Shown here: positions 48,492 through 60,315 of the stretch, in pieces
Layout: each line of letters begins with the position of its first letter
Numbering within the stretch: the first letter of the stretch is position 1
Assembly (NCBI GenBank): GCA_963854835.1
Contig: OY978526.1
Span: 89,931,846-89,995,845 of the forward strand
From: Megamerina dolium
Taxonomy: Eukaryota; Arthropoda; Insecta; Diptera; Megamerinidae
Direction: 5' to 3'
DNA length: 64,000 bases
The notes under the pieces: model-generated
Databases searched by the model: none
What the model was told of the DNA's origin: nothing
The model's input: the letters and a program-made list of their open reading frames with translations, nothing else
Made by a program: the position numbers and the translations under genes

Positions 48492-49929
48492 CTATATTTA
48501 GAAAATGGATCTATTCAATTTAACGTAGTATGTAGTAATAGTAGCAATATTTGAATTTTTTTATTTATAAAAAATAATTTTATAAAATTTGAATTTATCA
48601 TAGTACAGTAAGATACTATATTGAAATAAACACACACTGATTGGATTGTGACAACAAACACGTCTCCATATTGTTGATTATTACTCTGTGCCTCAATGTC
48701 ATCAATGTCACTTTAGAGATTGTGCTAAGGTCAGTTGTTGCTAAGAGGACTGAAATCATCTTTTGATTAACTGAATTGAGAACTTAGTAACATGGGTCGA
48801 ATCATCACATACGTGAACGAATCGAAAGCCAAGCGACACCAAATTACGATATACGTCAGTCGTATGATGTGAATGGGATTATGATATACGAATCCGAACG
48901 GAACGTATTTTTTTTAAGTCACAATCGTTTTTAGGTTCCACTTTGAATTTTGGATCGCATTTTCAAGGCACAATAGATGGAAAACCGTCAAAAATGTTGA
49001 GCAAACTTAAGGAATAAATAAAACAAATATATGTATTTGTTTAAACAAACAAAAACGTGGAAAATGGCAGCTTAGACAGGGCACAAGTGACGTTAAGGGT
49101 TAACATGAATTTTTATTTGGAAAAAATATGCATGGTTCTTCTTAATGGATATTCAAGGATAAATTTTAATATTTATTTTTTAGTTTTTTTTTTAATATTT
49201 AAGTAGGATTTTTGGTCGACTGCTACGAATTTTCCCCATTTTTTGATATCCATATCATTATACTGCGTGAAAAAAGGTGGAAATGTTTGAAAATCGATTT
49301 CTCGAAAATTTGACGTAATACAGATCCTCGGTGGGTACCGATCAACTCAGAAGGCTAGCCCCTAACTGATATAATTTACTAGAATGTTAATAAAAAAAAT
49401 TTTGTAGCAAAAACTAGAACAGTGTAATTTAATTATGATCAATACATTTGAATGGGACGTCGACATTGTATCTGGTAATGCTGGCACTAAACACAGGGTG
49501 GCTACAACTTTATACATAAATTTATGTGTTACAATTGTATACGTAATTTTAATGCAAATGAATAAAAATATTCTTTCTTGCTTTTTGAATGCCAAAAATG
49601 GTATTTTTTGAAAATATAAATTATATTTATAACTTTTTTCTGGTTTGAAGGTCAAACATATATAAGTTTGTCTCTCTCATACTCATGCAAATAAACTATA
49701 CGAATTTTTAATAGATTTCCCCACCATTACATCTGCATCTGGCAACACTGCGATGTACATCTGTTTAGTTAAATACCTACATATGGGTGAAATTGTAAAC
49801 AAATTCTGTAAAGTTTTAAGTTAATTCTTTACTTAAGCACAGTTAAATTAATTAAAATAAAACCGATTCGTTAGACGATTGATACAAAACGATAAAGAAG
49901 AATCTCAAATAAAGTATTGATACTCAATT
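48492..49929. other. Intergenic between rod and JKAMP
   Basis: Rod 3' UTR with AATAAA at 48,625-48,630, then AT-rich sequence without a recognised gene. The JKAMP promoter must lie in the last few hundred bases. Confidence 0.55.
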
Positions 49930-51104
49930 ATGTATTCGACATTGGAACGTTGTCCGGGACAATATTGTGGTCGTCGATTGCTTGAAAATTCTACTTGGAG
50001 TGATTGTGGTGCCTGCCCTAGAGGCTCACGTGTAAATGATAGTTTCGCATGTAATACATGCGTTGAAGAGTTAAGCACTTATTCATGGTTGTATTTGGGT
50101 TTCATGGCTCTGCTACCTCTAATGTTACACTGTTTCTTCATTGACATGGATGCAAAAGATAGAAAGTGTGTATGCCATAAATATCGACTGCTTAAATACG
50201 TGATATTTTAATGAATGTGTTTTATTTTGCAGATTTTCCCGAAAGCAAATTATTCTAACTACATGCGCTTTCTTTGAAGTTACCATTTCAGTCGTATTAT
50301 CTATATTACTAATGGAACCAATATGGCAATTTCGACTACATTCTTGTGAGGTGCAAAAATTTAACGATTGGTATACGCTCTTCTACAATCCAACGCCAAA
50401 TTATGAGACACGTTTGCATTGCACACAAGAAGCTGTATATCCTTTGTAAGTATCTAGTATGAATAATATTAATAGTCGAATAGCAATAATTCACAAATGT
50501 TTTCATATTTCAGACAAACAATTGTTTTGATATTTTACTTCCTCTGTCTTCTGAATATGTTCCTAATTCGACCGATTGTCAGTACACTGTTGGATATACG
50601 TGGGAAAGCACCTATCTATTCGGCATTATATTTTTTGCCTCTGCTCACATTTATACATGCGCTTGCTTGTGGTCTTATATGTAAGATGGGTTTTTCTTAC
50701 TGTTATATGCTTGAAAATATTTAATATTGTTAATCAACATTCAACACAGATTATTCTTTCCCTTATTTGAGTATTGCCATCTCAATGATTACAAATGCGA
50801 TACACTACTCATTAAAATTGGATCAATCCACTAAGGCTTTAATACGTACTTCAGTTATGGAAATTAAGAATTTTGTGATCATTTGTAAGTATTAATCGTA
50901 TTATGCGCATATATACCTCTTTGCTTAACAATACTGTTTTTTTTCACAGCTATTCATTGGCTCTTCCTTGCCTATGGTATTATTGCGTTGGGTCATCAGT
51001 ATGTTCTACTTTGTCTTGTCCCATTTCCTTCGATATTTTACGTATTAACAGTGCGTTTTACAGACCCAGCTGAATTCCGAGAAGTTGAAACGCGACAAAA
51101 TTAA
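49930..51104 (+). CDS. JNK1/MAPK8-associated membrane protein (JKAMP/JAMP)
   Basis: Five exons: 49,930-50,165; 50,233-50,445; 50,514-50,680; 50,750-50,884; 50,950-51,104, in frame throughout, 301 aa. The vertebrate relative is an ER-membrane protein that links proteasomes and ERAD components to the ER. The N-terminus has a Cys-rich luminal motif (CPGQYCGRRLL, CGACPRG, CNTCVEEL), then about seven hydrophobic helices starting YSWLYLGFMALLPLMLHCFF. Conserved blocks FNDWYTLFYNP, LHCTQEAVYPL and a late IHWLFLAYGI also match. Length is close to vertebrate JKAMP (about 311 aa). It converges with sip3/Hrd1, 428 bp apart. I know of no settled fly symbol, so none is given. Confidence 0.93.
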
Positions 51105-51287
51105 TTATATTTAAGCAACCATAAGACTGAAAATCCCCTGCTTTGCGTTTCAATAATTGAAATTCAAATAATTTTATTAATAGTTCTTATATTTTATTTT
51201 ATATTTTCGTTTATATGTAATTATATTAAATACAGTTTATTTCATTTACCCAATATTTATCATTCCTTTTTTTTGTCATACACAATA

Positions 51288-51402
<115 letters not shown>

Positions 51403-51532
51403 TTATTTATTTATTTATATTGGTACTGTTGATTTTTGCATTATTCATTAGCAAATTGCTTTTTATTTAGTTTGTATGCAACACAAGAAAGAATCAAATA
51501 AAAATAAGTTATTAACAGAATTATTCTCCACT

Positions 51533-54415
51533 CTATTCCGTTGTCAATTTATTGCGCTCTTCTAGGAATTTTAAGCGTCTTTTTCTTATCTCACTAAAAT
51601 CAGCACTGTCAGCACTATCATTGGTTGATGCTGTAGTAGTACTGCTGCTGCTGATATGCGTCGATGTTGATGGATTATTATTGGACGCTTCATTAGTGGT
51701 CGATCGATCATAATCATGCTCTTCACCACCTATATCCTCAATAGTTACTTCATTATGTTTGATCAATGGTGGCAGCGTTGGTGGCTGCGCGCTTTGTGTT
51801 ACATTTGATGTAGCATTTTCTGCTGTCCGTGATGTATCACTTGTTGGTATTGTTGATGCTGTCGTCTCTGTTGCAGCAGCCGCTGTTTTAGATGCATCAG
51901 AAAACGGTGATGATGCATCTGGAATAGTCGCATTTTTATCATTAGCAGTAACAGAGGCTATGCCAGCTGCAGCTGATGTGCTCGGTACATCTCCGGCGGC
52001 TGTAGTTTCTGATGTGGCACCAGTTGCTTGTGGTTGCGTTGTTGTTGTTGTTGGCATTTTTGTCGCAACAATTTGGTAATTATTCATTAAAATGCTTACA
52101 GCATCCAGCATAAGTTGTATATTTCGCAATAGCTAACAAAAAAATAGATGAATATATTATTAATTCGACTAATTCGACCAATGGAGCTCCCAAACAGATT
52201 TGAGAACAGATAACTACTCATTAATAGTGAAATTTCGATCGATTGATCAAAACATCAGATGAATATTGATATGATTATTTATACCTTAACACGTTCCTCC
52301 ACATTTTTTCGCTCTGTTCCTTCCAATGCTCTAAGCTCTTCATCGCTAAAACTTGATAGATCTGGTGGCATTGGTGGTGGTGGCACTGCATAAGGTGCAA
52401 TGAATGGGAAAGCTGGTGGCATCATAAATGGTGGAGGCATGGGCAACGCTTGGAAATTGGGTGCAATCGGAAATGCTGGTACACCATTCGGTAATGGAGC
52501 TGAAAATACAAGAGGTACAATTGTAATTATAAATAGACTGAATTGAGTATCAAAAAAAAAAAAATATATATATATATAAAACACAAAAAACGCATACTTG
52601 CTCCTGAGATATTCTCAAAAATACCTGTTGTTGCAGGTAATGTACCATCCGGACGAACAGGTTGTTCTGTATTTACAGGAATCTGCGGCATATTGGGCAC
52701 TTGAGCCATGCCGGGTGCAGCAGCAGCAGCTGCAGCTCCACCCGCTGCGGGCACATCCTCTTGCCTAGGCATTGCTGTAGAGTTGACATTTGGGGTACGT
52801 AAAATATTCAAACGACAAGTTGGACATGTTTGTTGTCGCTGGAACCATGATCGCAAACATATCGTATGGAATATGTGACCGCACGGTAGCTTCTTCGAAT
52901 GATTAATCATGTCCTCTCTAAAATACAAAATTATAATTAATAAATCGGTCACCTCATCATAGAATTGATTCACTAACCTGCATATGATGCATATGTTATC
53001 TGACAAACGTAATTCCTCTGGTGTTGCATCCGGGTACAGAGTATTCATGTTGCGTATTGCACGCCGTGACATAATCACATCGCTCAACGCTTTCTTGAAA
53101 TTACGTATAGTGAAGAACATCGGTCGGAAAACAAACATGGGTAGCGCATATATTTTTGCCATTATCACAACGAAGAGTACATACAATACGACTTTAATGA
53201 GTCCAATTACCAATTCGGTGTATAGCAGAAAAACGGCTTTATTTTCCCATGGCGTATCGGTGCGCATTTCAGCAGCATGCAAAACATATTTAATTACTGT
53301 GCTCGCAACTACCGTCAACAAAATGGCATATTCAAATCCAAATACTAATTGAACAGTGGGTCCACGAACTAATGTTGAATTATACGCGTGCATTAAGAGC
53401 ATATAATCCAAAATGCCCAAAATCATTAACAAGCTGCCGACGCGTATGTGGAAAAGCCAACCCAAAACTGGAGAACGTTCCATCTGGTGGATAAACAAAA
53501 AATTATTCTTCAATGTGACGCCATATTGACTGTGTTTTAATAAAAATCATTGTACACCAAATTATCATCACCGGTGTTTAATTATTAACATGACAATGGG
53601 TAAGTAAGCTTACGCGTAAGCATCTTATCAACAATGTTTAATTATAAATATATACATACATACATTATGCAAGCGCACCACAGTCATGATGTGGCAAATT
53701 TTGTTGTTGCACACTCATGAACTTAGGAAAATACAATACAAATAAATAACACAAAGACGTACAAGAAAATAAATGTTGTTTTTCTCTTCTGGAATAGTAA
53801 AATATGTGCGAACGAACACACATACACACTGAGAACAAACGGAAAGTCATTAGCTTATACTTGAAAACTTACAAAATCAACACGTTCTTCCGCCAGCCAA
53901 TGGAATGATTTAAGAAAGAGCAACACCGTGAAAAGAGCCACAAAACGTGGATTGAAATCATCGCGAAACACAGTAAAGGCTAAACAGGTTTCAGTGAGTG
54001 CATACCAGAAACGTTCCAACAAACGCTCAAATTCTGCAGCACGCAATGTGCCTAGGAAAATCTTAAACGGTAGAGAGAGAAAAAATATTATAAACATTCA
54101 CACTATGATACTAATTTTGTATATACATACTTTTCGCAATAATTTTCCAAACATGAAAACAATTACAAAGAATTGTATATATATAACCTGGATGAAAAAA
54201 AAAACAATTATGAGAAATCAATTATGTCAATGCAAATACACACACATGGACTATGTACGATAGAAACATTGTGGAGTTGAGATACTTACGGCCATTGAAG
54301 CATTTGATTTTGTTATATATACTACAGCTGGATAGAATTGTTTCTTTTGATAGTAGGCATTGCCGATGACGGCGCTTGTAAACGCCAAACATATGGTGGA
54401 TAACAGCAACTGCAT
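51533..54415 (-). CDS. sip3: ERAD E3 ubiquitin ligase Hrd1/synoviolin (septin interacting protein 3)
   Basis: Seven exons read leftward: 54,415-54,290; 54,187-54,131; 54,061-53,873; 53,483-52,978; 52,917-52,625; 52,499-52,285; 52,132-51,533, about 661 aa. The protein ubiquitinates misfolded ER proteins for proteasomal degradation. The N-terminal half is a multi-pass domain (AYYQKKQFYPAVVYITKS, LRAAEFERLLERFWYALTET, DDFNPRFVALFT). A RING-H2 follows: CIICRED ... LPCGHIFHTICLRSWF ... CPTC. Then come an Ala-rich stretch, a Pro/Phe/Met-rich region and a Thr/Ser-rich low-complexity tail. The start at 54,415 (MQLLLSTICLAF) fits vertebrate Hrd1; an upstream in-frame ATG at 54,493 would add 26 residues before the first helix and is less likely. 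AATAAA on the minus strand is near 51,462-51,467. Confidence 0.95.
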
Positions 54416-55149
54416 TATGATATTGGTGCCTATACGGGCAGCCAAATGGCTGAACGTCTCCAGAAAGATGTTAATTTTGATGTCGGTTTTCACACTCCAG
54501 AGTATTTTTTCTATTCTTTACACTTGCACACTGAATCACGAAAGAAAAACAAAAAAGGAACAATAGAAATTGAAAAAAGAACGGTGCACTTAATACAAGT
54601 GGAAATTTGATGGAATTCGTGTAATTTCGAAATATTGTTAACAATGTTCGGTGTTGAAAAAAAAAACTAATACAACAGTATTAATTTTATGTCGAGTGAT
54701 TGTTTTTTGTATTTTTAAAATGTGTAGTAAAACTTATAGAATTGCACTTTAAATAGACGTACACGTATCTTTTTTCAGTTTTTCATATTCTTTCAATTTT
54801 TTAGCTTTCGTAGGGAGTACAATAAATGTGTCAAAACAAGATATCCAGCCCATTCGGGTTGCCGAGACAACTTAACACGACTGTCAAATTTCAAGAACGT
54901 TATTACGCTAGCTCTATTAGAAGCGATTTTTGTAATTGTTCGTTCTCCAATAATTTTAATTTTATTCAGCTTATTGGAATATTAAATAATTTTTGGGGTT
55001 TATTAAAATAAATTTTTTACTGTTTATCTTCACTGTAAATATGGATAAAGAAAGCGTCATTTTTATATCGTGAGGCAAATTGTCTCATATCGCCCACGCA
55101 CCCATGCGATTTGTATAATGTCATTTTTCAATTGATATAATAAATTAAA
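54416..55149. other. sip3 upstream region
   Basis: Presumed 5' UTR and promoter of sip3 with AT-rich sequence. No gene recognised. Confidence 0.5.
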
Positions 55150-55895
55150 ACATAGAAGGTAGAGCAATTGTAAAAGATTCCTCTTGGCTGCGCCATATAA
55201 TAGGAGTGTTCTCGTACTCCAAGTTATCAAAAGTTATTATAAACTATCACAAGGTCCGTTCGAAGCGAATATTTCTTCTCTGTGATAATTCTTGCAAAAT
55301 TTTAGTGGTAATATTTCTACTAGTAAGAATTCGTAACATAGTAAAAACAGTTGTTCTTACTGGCAAGTTACAGAATTGAAGGAGTTTGGAAATTACTAGT
55401 TTGGAAATTTTACAAATTTTCTCTATCAACAGAGAAACGAATGGACCTACAGTTCTTGCGTTCTCGTACTCCAAAAATCAGCAAAGTTGGGGAAATTGAG
55501 AGAACAAAATGACATTTCAGTTTAAGGAGAAGTTGCGAATTTTTATTGGATAAATTTGTACTTGTAGAGCAAGTTAGAAAAACAGCTGATCGCAAACAAA
55601 CGAAACAAACAATTGCAATATACTTAGTGAAATATCAGCTGTTCGTGAAACTTGCAGGTTTTATCGTATATTTTTCTCACTGCGAGCGAATGGTGTCAAT
55701 TTCTCAGAAATTTCTTAGCTGGATAATTTTTACTGGAAAAATACGAAAACGGACCTAATGTTAGAAACTAGCTGCTTATAGTGGCAAACTATTGTATTTC
55801 TTATTTTCTTTTCTACTTTTGTTGTTTCCTTTTCTACTTCTTCTTCTTCCTTCCCCATGTGTTTGTTGTTGTTTTATTTACTTTTTCACTTTCAT
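55150..55895. repeat. Inverted-repeat element, copy 2 ('ggtagagcaa' family)
   Basis: The left end 'GAAGGTAGAGCAATTGTAAAAG' then 'CTTGGCTGCGCCATAT' matches 33,955-33,995. The right part, 'TTCTACTTCTTC' followed by 'CATGTGTTTGTTGTTG' and 'TTTTATTTACTTTTTC', matches 34,670-34,735. The inside has a duplicated 'GTTCTCGTACTCCAA' (55,208 and 55,458). No coding domain recognised. Confidence 0.6.
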
Positions 55896-55989
55896 TGTGT
55901 CGCAAAATAAAATAGTTTGCCCAAACCGAAATATCAACGATCATGTTCTTCAAAATAACAATATCTTGCAGTATACCAGAAGTCGTATA

Positions 55990-56210
55990 GATATTTGCGT
56001 CATTGATTTGTTGCGACCGCTTCGACCTTGTGCGTTCGCATGGAAGGAGTAACGAGAGAGGTGGGCCTTGCTGGGCATGCAAACAGGTGTCTTGTGTAAT
56101 GCGGGCCACGACCACAATATGAATATGGGATGTCGTCATTGAATCTGCACATATAGCATCCATCCTGACCGTAGCTGGGAAAACATGATTCTAGCACTTC
56201 TAGATAGATC
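55990..56210 (-). pseudogene. Non-LTR retrotransposon C-terminal zinc-knuckle remnant
   Basis: The minus strand reads CYMCRFNDDIPYSYCGRGPH, RHLFACPARPTSL and a Thr-His-x-Val-Glu-Ala segment. This is the C-x2-C ... H-x-x-H-L-F-x-C-P pattern ending many jockey-clade polymerases. Short, with no RT part. Confidence 0.6.
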
Positions 56211-57110
56211 CAGCTCGGTGGCGGCAATGGGCGGAGAGCAACAATTAAAGACAAAATTACAGGTGTGTTTTTCGATGACAGCTTTGGTGGGAGCTATTGA
56301 GTTTTTCATTTCTACTAAAATTTTATTGTGGCAACGTCTTTAAATTTAACGCAAGTTTTTGATCGGTGCCCATTTTGTTTGCTTGAGTTTTTGTTGGATA
56401 ATTGAAAACGTAAAAATAGTTAAAAAATACAAACAAAAGAAAAAATTGCTTTTTTTTCTTTTTCGCTTTTCTTCATCAACTTTTTGCAGTCTTTTTGATT
56501 TCTTAAACCCTTCAGTACAGCGAACAGATATGCTCGACGCCATCTTTAAAATACTTTGACGAAACTCCCATTCCTGAATTTTCCACATCACTAAATATCT
56601 GTAAGCCCTTTTATTTTTAATAAAGTAATTTTGATGAAAAGTTCAACTCAGAACTGCAGCGGTCAACATTAAAACTCACAATCTCATATGGAATAGCACA
56701 TAATTGCAGCTGTAACGGTTTTAACGCATACGTTTTTCCGTCCATTTAAATTTATTTATGTTTTTTAAAATTAAAAGTTTTTAAAATTTATGGTAAAAAA
56801 TTGTTGGATGTGGCAACACTGATTCTAATATGCACACACAGCAGTCCGAAATACACAAACAAATTTGTCTTTTTTGTTTCTTATATATCTTCTTTGCTTA
56901 TATCAAAGTGCGAAACAACAACATTTTCGTGATTTGTTGTTCCACATTGGCGACAGTTGTCTTGAACGTATATATTGCTTTTATATAACTCATGATTTCG
57001 TTTCAAAAAAGTTTGCAACTGAGGATTGAGAAGCACTTGGATGCAAAATTTCACATTTTTAGAAGAGAAGTGGGAGAGTGATTTTTTTCACTCATAATTT
57101 TAAAGCTAAT
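56211..57110. other. Intergenic, AT-rich
   Basis: No gene or clear repeat recognised. Simple A/T runs only. Confidence 0.55.
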
Positions 57111-57310
57111 GCTGCAACTAGCCACCGACGTAAAAACGTAGAACGTGTCAGCTGACACGACCTATCTTATGGGAATGTCGTGTAAACGAAAACTCACCAC
57201 CGTATGACGGTGACGTAGACGTTGCTCGTAGCGGAGAAAATCAATGCAATTTTGTATGTTCTTACGTACGGGCGGTACGTACGTACGCTACGTCGGTGGC
57301 TAGTTGCAGC
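57111..57310. mobile_element. 200-bp MITE with perfect 22-bp inverted repeats
   Basis: The left end begins GCTGCAACTAGCCACCGACG (57,111-57,132 including the final TA). The right end 57,289-57,310 is its exact complement. AAT flanks both sides (57,108-57,110 and 57,311-57,313). Inside are further short palindromes such as CGTACGTACG. No coding capacity. The class is unclear because a 3-bp AAT duplication is not diagnostic. Confidence 0.85.
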
Positions 57311-58540
57311 AATAAACACAATTTATATCCTAGCCGGCCAAGAGTTGCACAATGTGCAGCTTGCTCACCATTTCACAGTGCACAGTTTTTATAAAGCAAC
57401 TGTAGAAGCACTTACTCTCTTTGACACAAACACACTAATGCAAATGATATAGTATTCGTGTGACCGGCATTGATTTCGACGAACAAAAAGTATTGAAAGT
57501 CAGTATTGAAAGGCATTTTAAAACATATCATGCAGATTATGTTGCTTTTAAGGTAGCAGGTGGGTCAAGAGATTATTTGCTGAGTTTTAAGTATTTTTTT
57601 GGTGCACGACGCGCTACGAATCTCGTTCCGAGAAAATAAACATACAATGTTTTAATATTCAGTCAAATGTTACACATGACCTCCAAGAGCATATTATGTT
57701 GGAAGTTTCTCATAATGTCAAACTGTTTTCTGATTGAAAATTTATTTAAAAAATATACAAGGAATGTGCCCAAAAGTTGCTTATGGAACTACAAGCATGT
57801 ATTGGTATATTATTAAAAAAAAAGAAAAAATTATTTCACACTGAAATAAATCAAATAACATTTTCTGGAAAGGTACCTGTAATGAAAAAATAATCAATAT
57901 TCCAATATGCATTTTAAATCGTTCATGATCCTTCAAACAATTTATCCAAATTTATGTCAAGGTTAGCTGTAGACAATGTTAATAAAACTTCAATATTTTG
58001 TTGATTATTCTTATTCTGATTCTAAGATTGGACTATTTATTTAACTTATTTTAGTAATTATCAACGTTAATTTTTGAGCTAAAGTATTCGAATATTAACT
58101 AACACTAAAAGTTAAATAATAGTAACTCTTCAAGAGCTCTTTTTTATTTTCATGAACTAATGCTACTAGGGACTCTAGTTTTTACATTTATGCCGTGTGT
58201 GTATTAAATAGTAATTGTGTTTAGTTCATTAATGAGAAAAAAATTTGTTTAACTACACCTTGACTTTATGAGATCAATTAGCATGATTTAATTTCACAGC
58301 TTTAGAGGGTTAATGGAAAATTTGTGAGAACCTTTAATACTGCAACACTGCAGGGAATCAAATGAAATTCACCTCATAATTGTCAAAAACAAGTGACGTC
58401 CTCCTTCGTGTTCGAACACAAAACTCGGCAACAATAGATTTTTGCAACGAGTCAAGTGTCTACAAATAGCATTCTTGAAGATTCATTTCGAATGGAAATA
58501 TTTTTATTATTTAAATAAAATCATTAGCATAAAATTTTCA
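57311..58540. other. Upstream region of fat facets, no feature recognised
   Basis: AT-rich intergenic DNA; likely contains distal faf promoter elements. Confidence 0.5.
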
Positions 58541-60315
58541 TAATAAGAAAAGTGTAGAAAGTGAAGAACGTCTACACAAATCATAGTAAAGCAGAGAATA
58601 CATTGCAAAAGGGTCGAGAAAATTTGCACAACGAAAATTACGTGAAGTGCAATAGAAGAAGAAGGCAAGGAAAACGCAACAATAAAAAGGAGAAAAGAAC
58701 TAACAAGGAATTAGGAAAATCAAAAATTTCACCACAGAGGTAAATCGTCGCCATTTTGTCTGCTGGCCGGCTGATTGTACTTGTGAGAGACGTATATGTT
58801 AAGCCAGCTTTCGGAAAAAGTCATTTTAAATAGTTAGAAAGGTTTTTTAATTTGCAAATTGTGTGTTTAAACGAAAAAGTGTTTAGCGAAAAACGCATTT
58901 AGGCGGCAGAGTGCAGTGAAACATAGTTAACGTCACTAAACTTTACAAATCAAATGATAATTGGGCGGATGCGAAAAATGGTGAGTTGAAAAAAAAATAT
59001 AGAAAAGAAACAAAATATATTGCGGTGATTTTCTAATTCGCTTTGTTCGTGTGTTTGTCGTTGTCTATATTATTTCTTTTTCGGTGCAAAACATCAAAAA
59101 CCTAATCTACATTATAGATGGTCATTAATAAATAATTCAACATTCGACTTTAGCTAAGGCGAATGCGTTAAAATGTAAATAAATTGTTTAATAATCAGTG
59201 ACAAAGAAAGTGCATAAAAAGATGAGGAGAAAACGAATGAATAGAGAAATTAAGGAATAAATTAAAATCAATAATCGATGTGCAGTTGAATATTTACCGT
59301 TTTTTGCTTTACATGATTTTTTATTAAAAATATATTTACCTGCTTATATAGAAAAATTAAGCTTCTTCGGACAATTTCATTTTGAAATAAGTAGATGCGA
59401 CATTTGGAAACTGCCAATGTACTTTGGACAATTACTAGAAAATTCAACTAATCAAAGTAATGACTCATTTTGAAAAAAAAGGAAAAGTTTCGTATTAACT
59501 TAATTGAGATGTACATAGTCAGTTGTGGCATAAATCACATTCCCCAAAAAAGATATTAGAAAATGTATTATAAGAAAATTATTTTCATTTTTATGCTTTG
59601 TACTATACGGGGGGCAAGGAATTTCTGTATTTAGGAAATCCAGTCATACAAATTATCAATTTATTTGGCTATCTGCATCACGGTTGTTGCTTATTTTCAC
59701 AGAAAGAAAATTTAAGTAAAAAATATAGCAATTGTATTTACTGTTGAAAACAATACAATGAAACATAGCTAAATTTAAATTCGTACTAAATGGAAGACGA
59801 TTGTAACTGTATTAAGAATAATATGATGTAACTTTGTGTGCGGAAATTATTCTTTGTTTATCATAAGAAATTTCAAAAAACGCAATTATTGCGAGAGGTG
59901 ATTCGTGTGAGTGTGTATGTGATTAATACGCACACAGATCCGATAGTGGTAGTAGTAGTCGACAGTCCCCATAAAAAATTTTATATATTATTGATTTTTC
60001 GTTTTCATTTCTATACTCTTAGCTCTTTCGTTTTTATTGTTGTACATTTCTATATTCCTCTGTTTTCGTTCTTTCGTTGCAGTTTATGGATTTTTGCATT
60101 TGCGTGCAGAATATGTAAACGACCGTAATTATACCTTTTCGGACAGAAAAAGGGTTTTTTAATACTCGACCTACCAAAACATCGTAAGTTCCAGCCGAAA
60201 TAGAATACGGTCGGTCTTGTAGCTTTGTAGCAGAGAGTGTGTAGAAGCATAAGACAATAAAAGTGAGTTGATTAGGCTAGCGACGCATACACAGTGACTT
60301 CTCCACCCAGCCACC
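58541..60315 (+). promoter_or_regulatory. Candidate faf 5' leader with a leader intron
   Basis: A strong donor, ATG|GTGAGT, occurs at 58,981, and a good acceptor 'TTTCGTTGCAG' ends at 60,082. A 5' UTR exon ending at 58,980 spliced to one starting at 60,083 would carry short upstream open frames ahead of the faf ATG. This is inferred from splice consensus only; transcript data would be needed to confirm it. Confidence 0.35.

Noticed and set aside
49325..49380. Sequence resembling a reversed SINE head ('ctcagaaggctagcccctaact')
   Set aside because: Similarity is short and no SINE body follows, so it was not called.
51759..52079. Plus-strand Val/Ala-rich open frame opposite sip3 exon 7
   Set aside because: It is the complement of the Thr/Ser/Ala-rich tail of sip3, a low-complexity artefact.
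57222..57452. Plus-strand open frame overlapping the 200-bp MITE
   Set aside because: It starts inside the palindromic element with a non-conserved frame and no domain.
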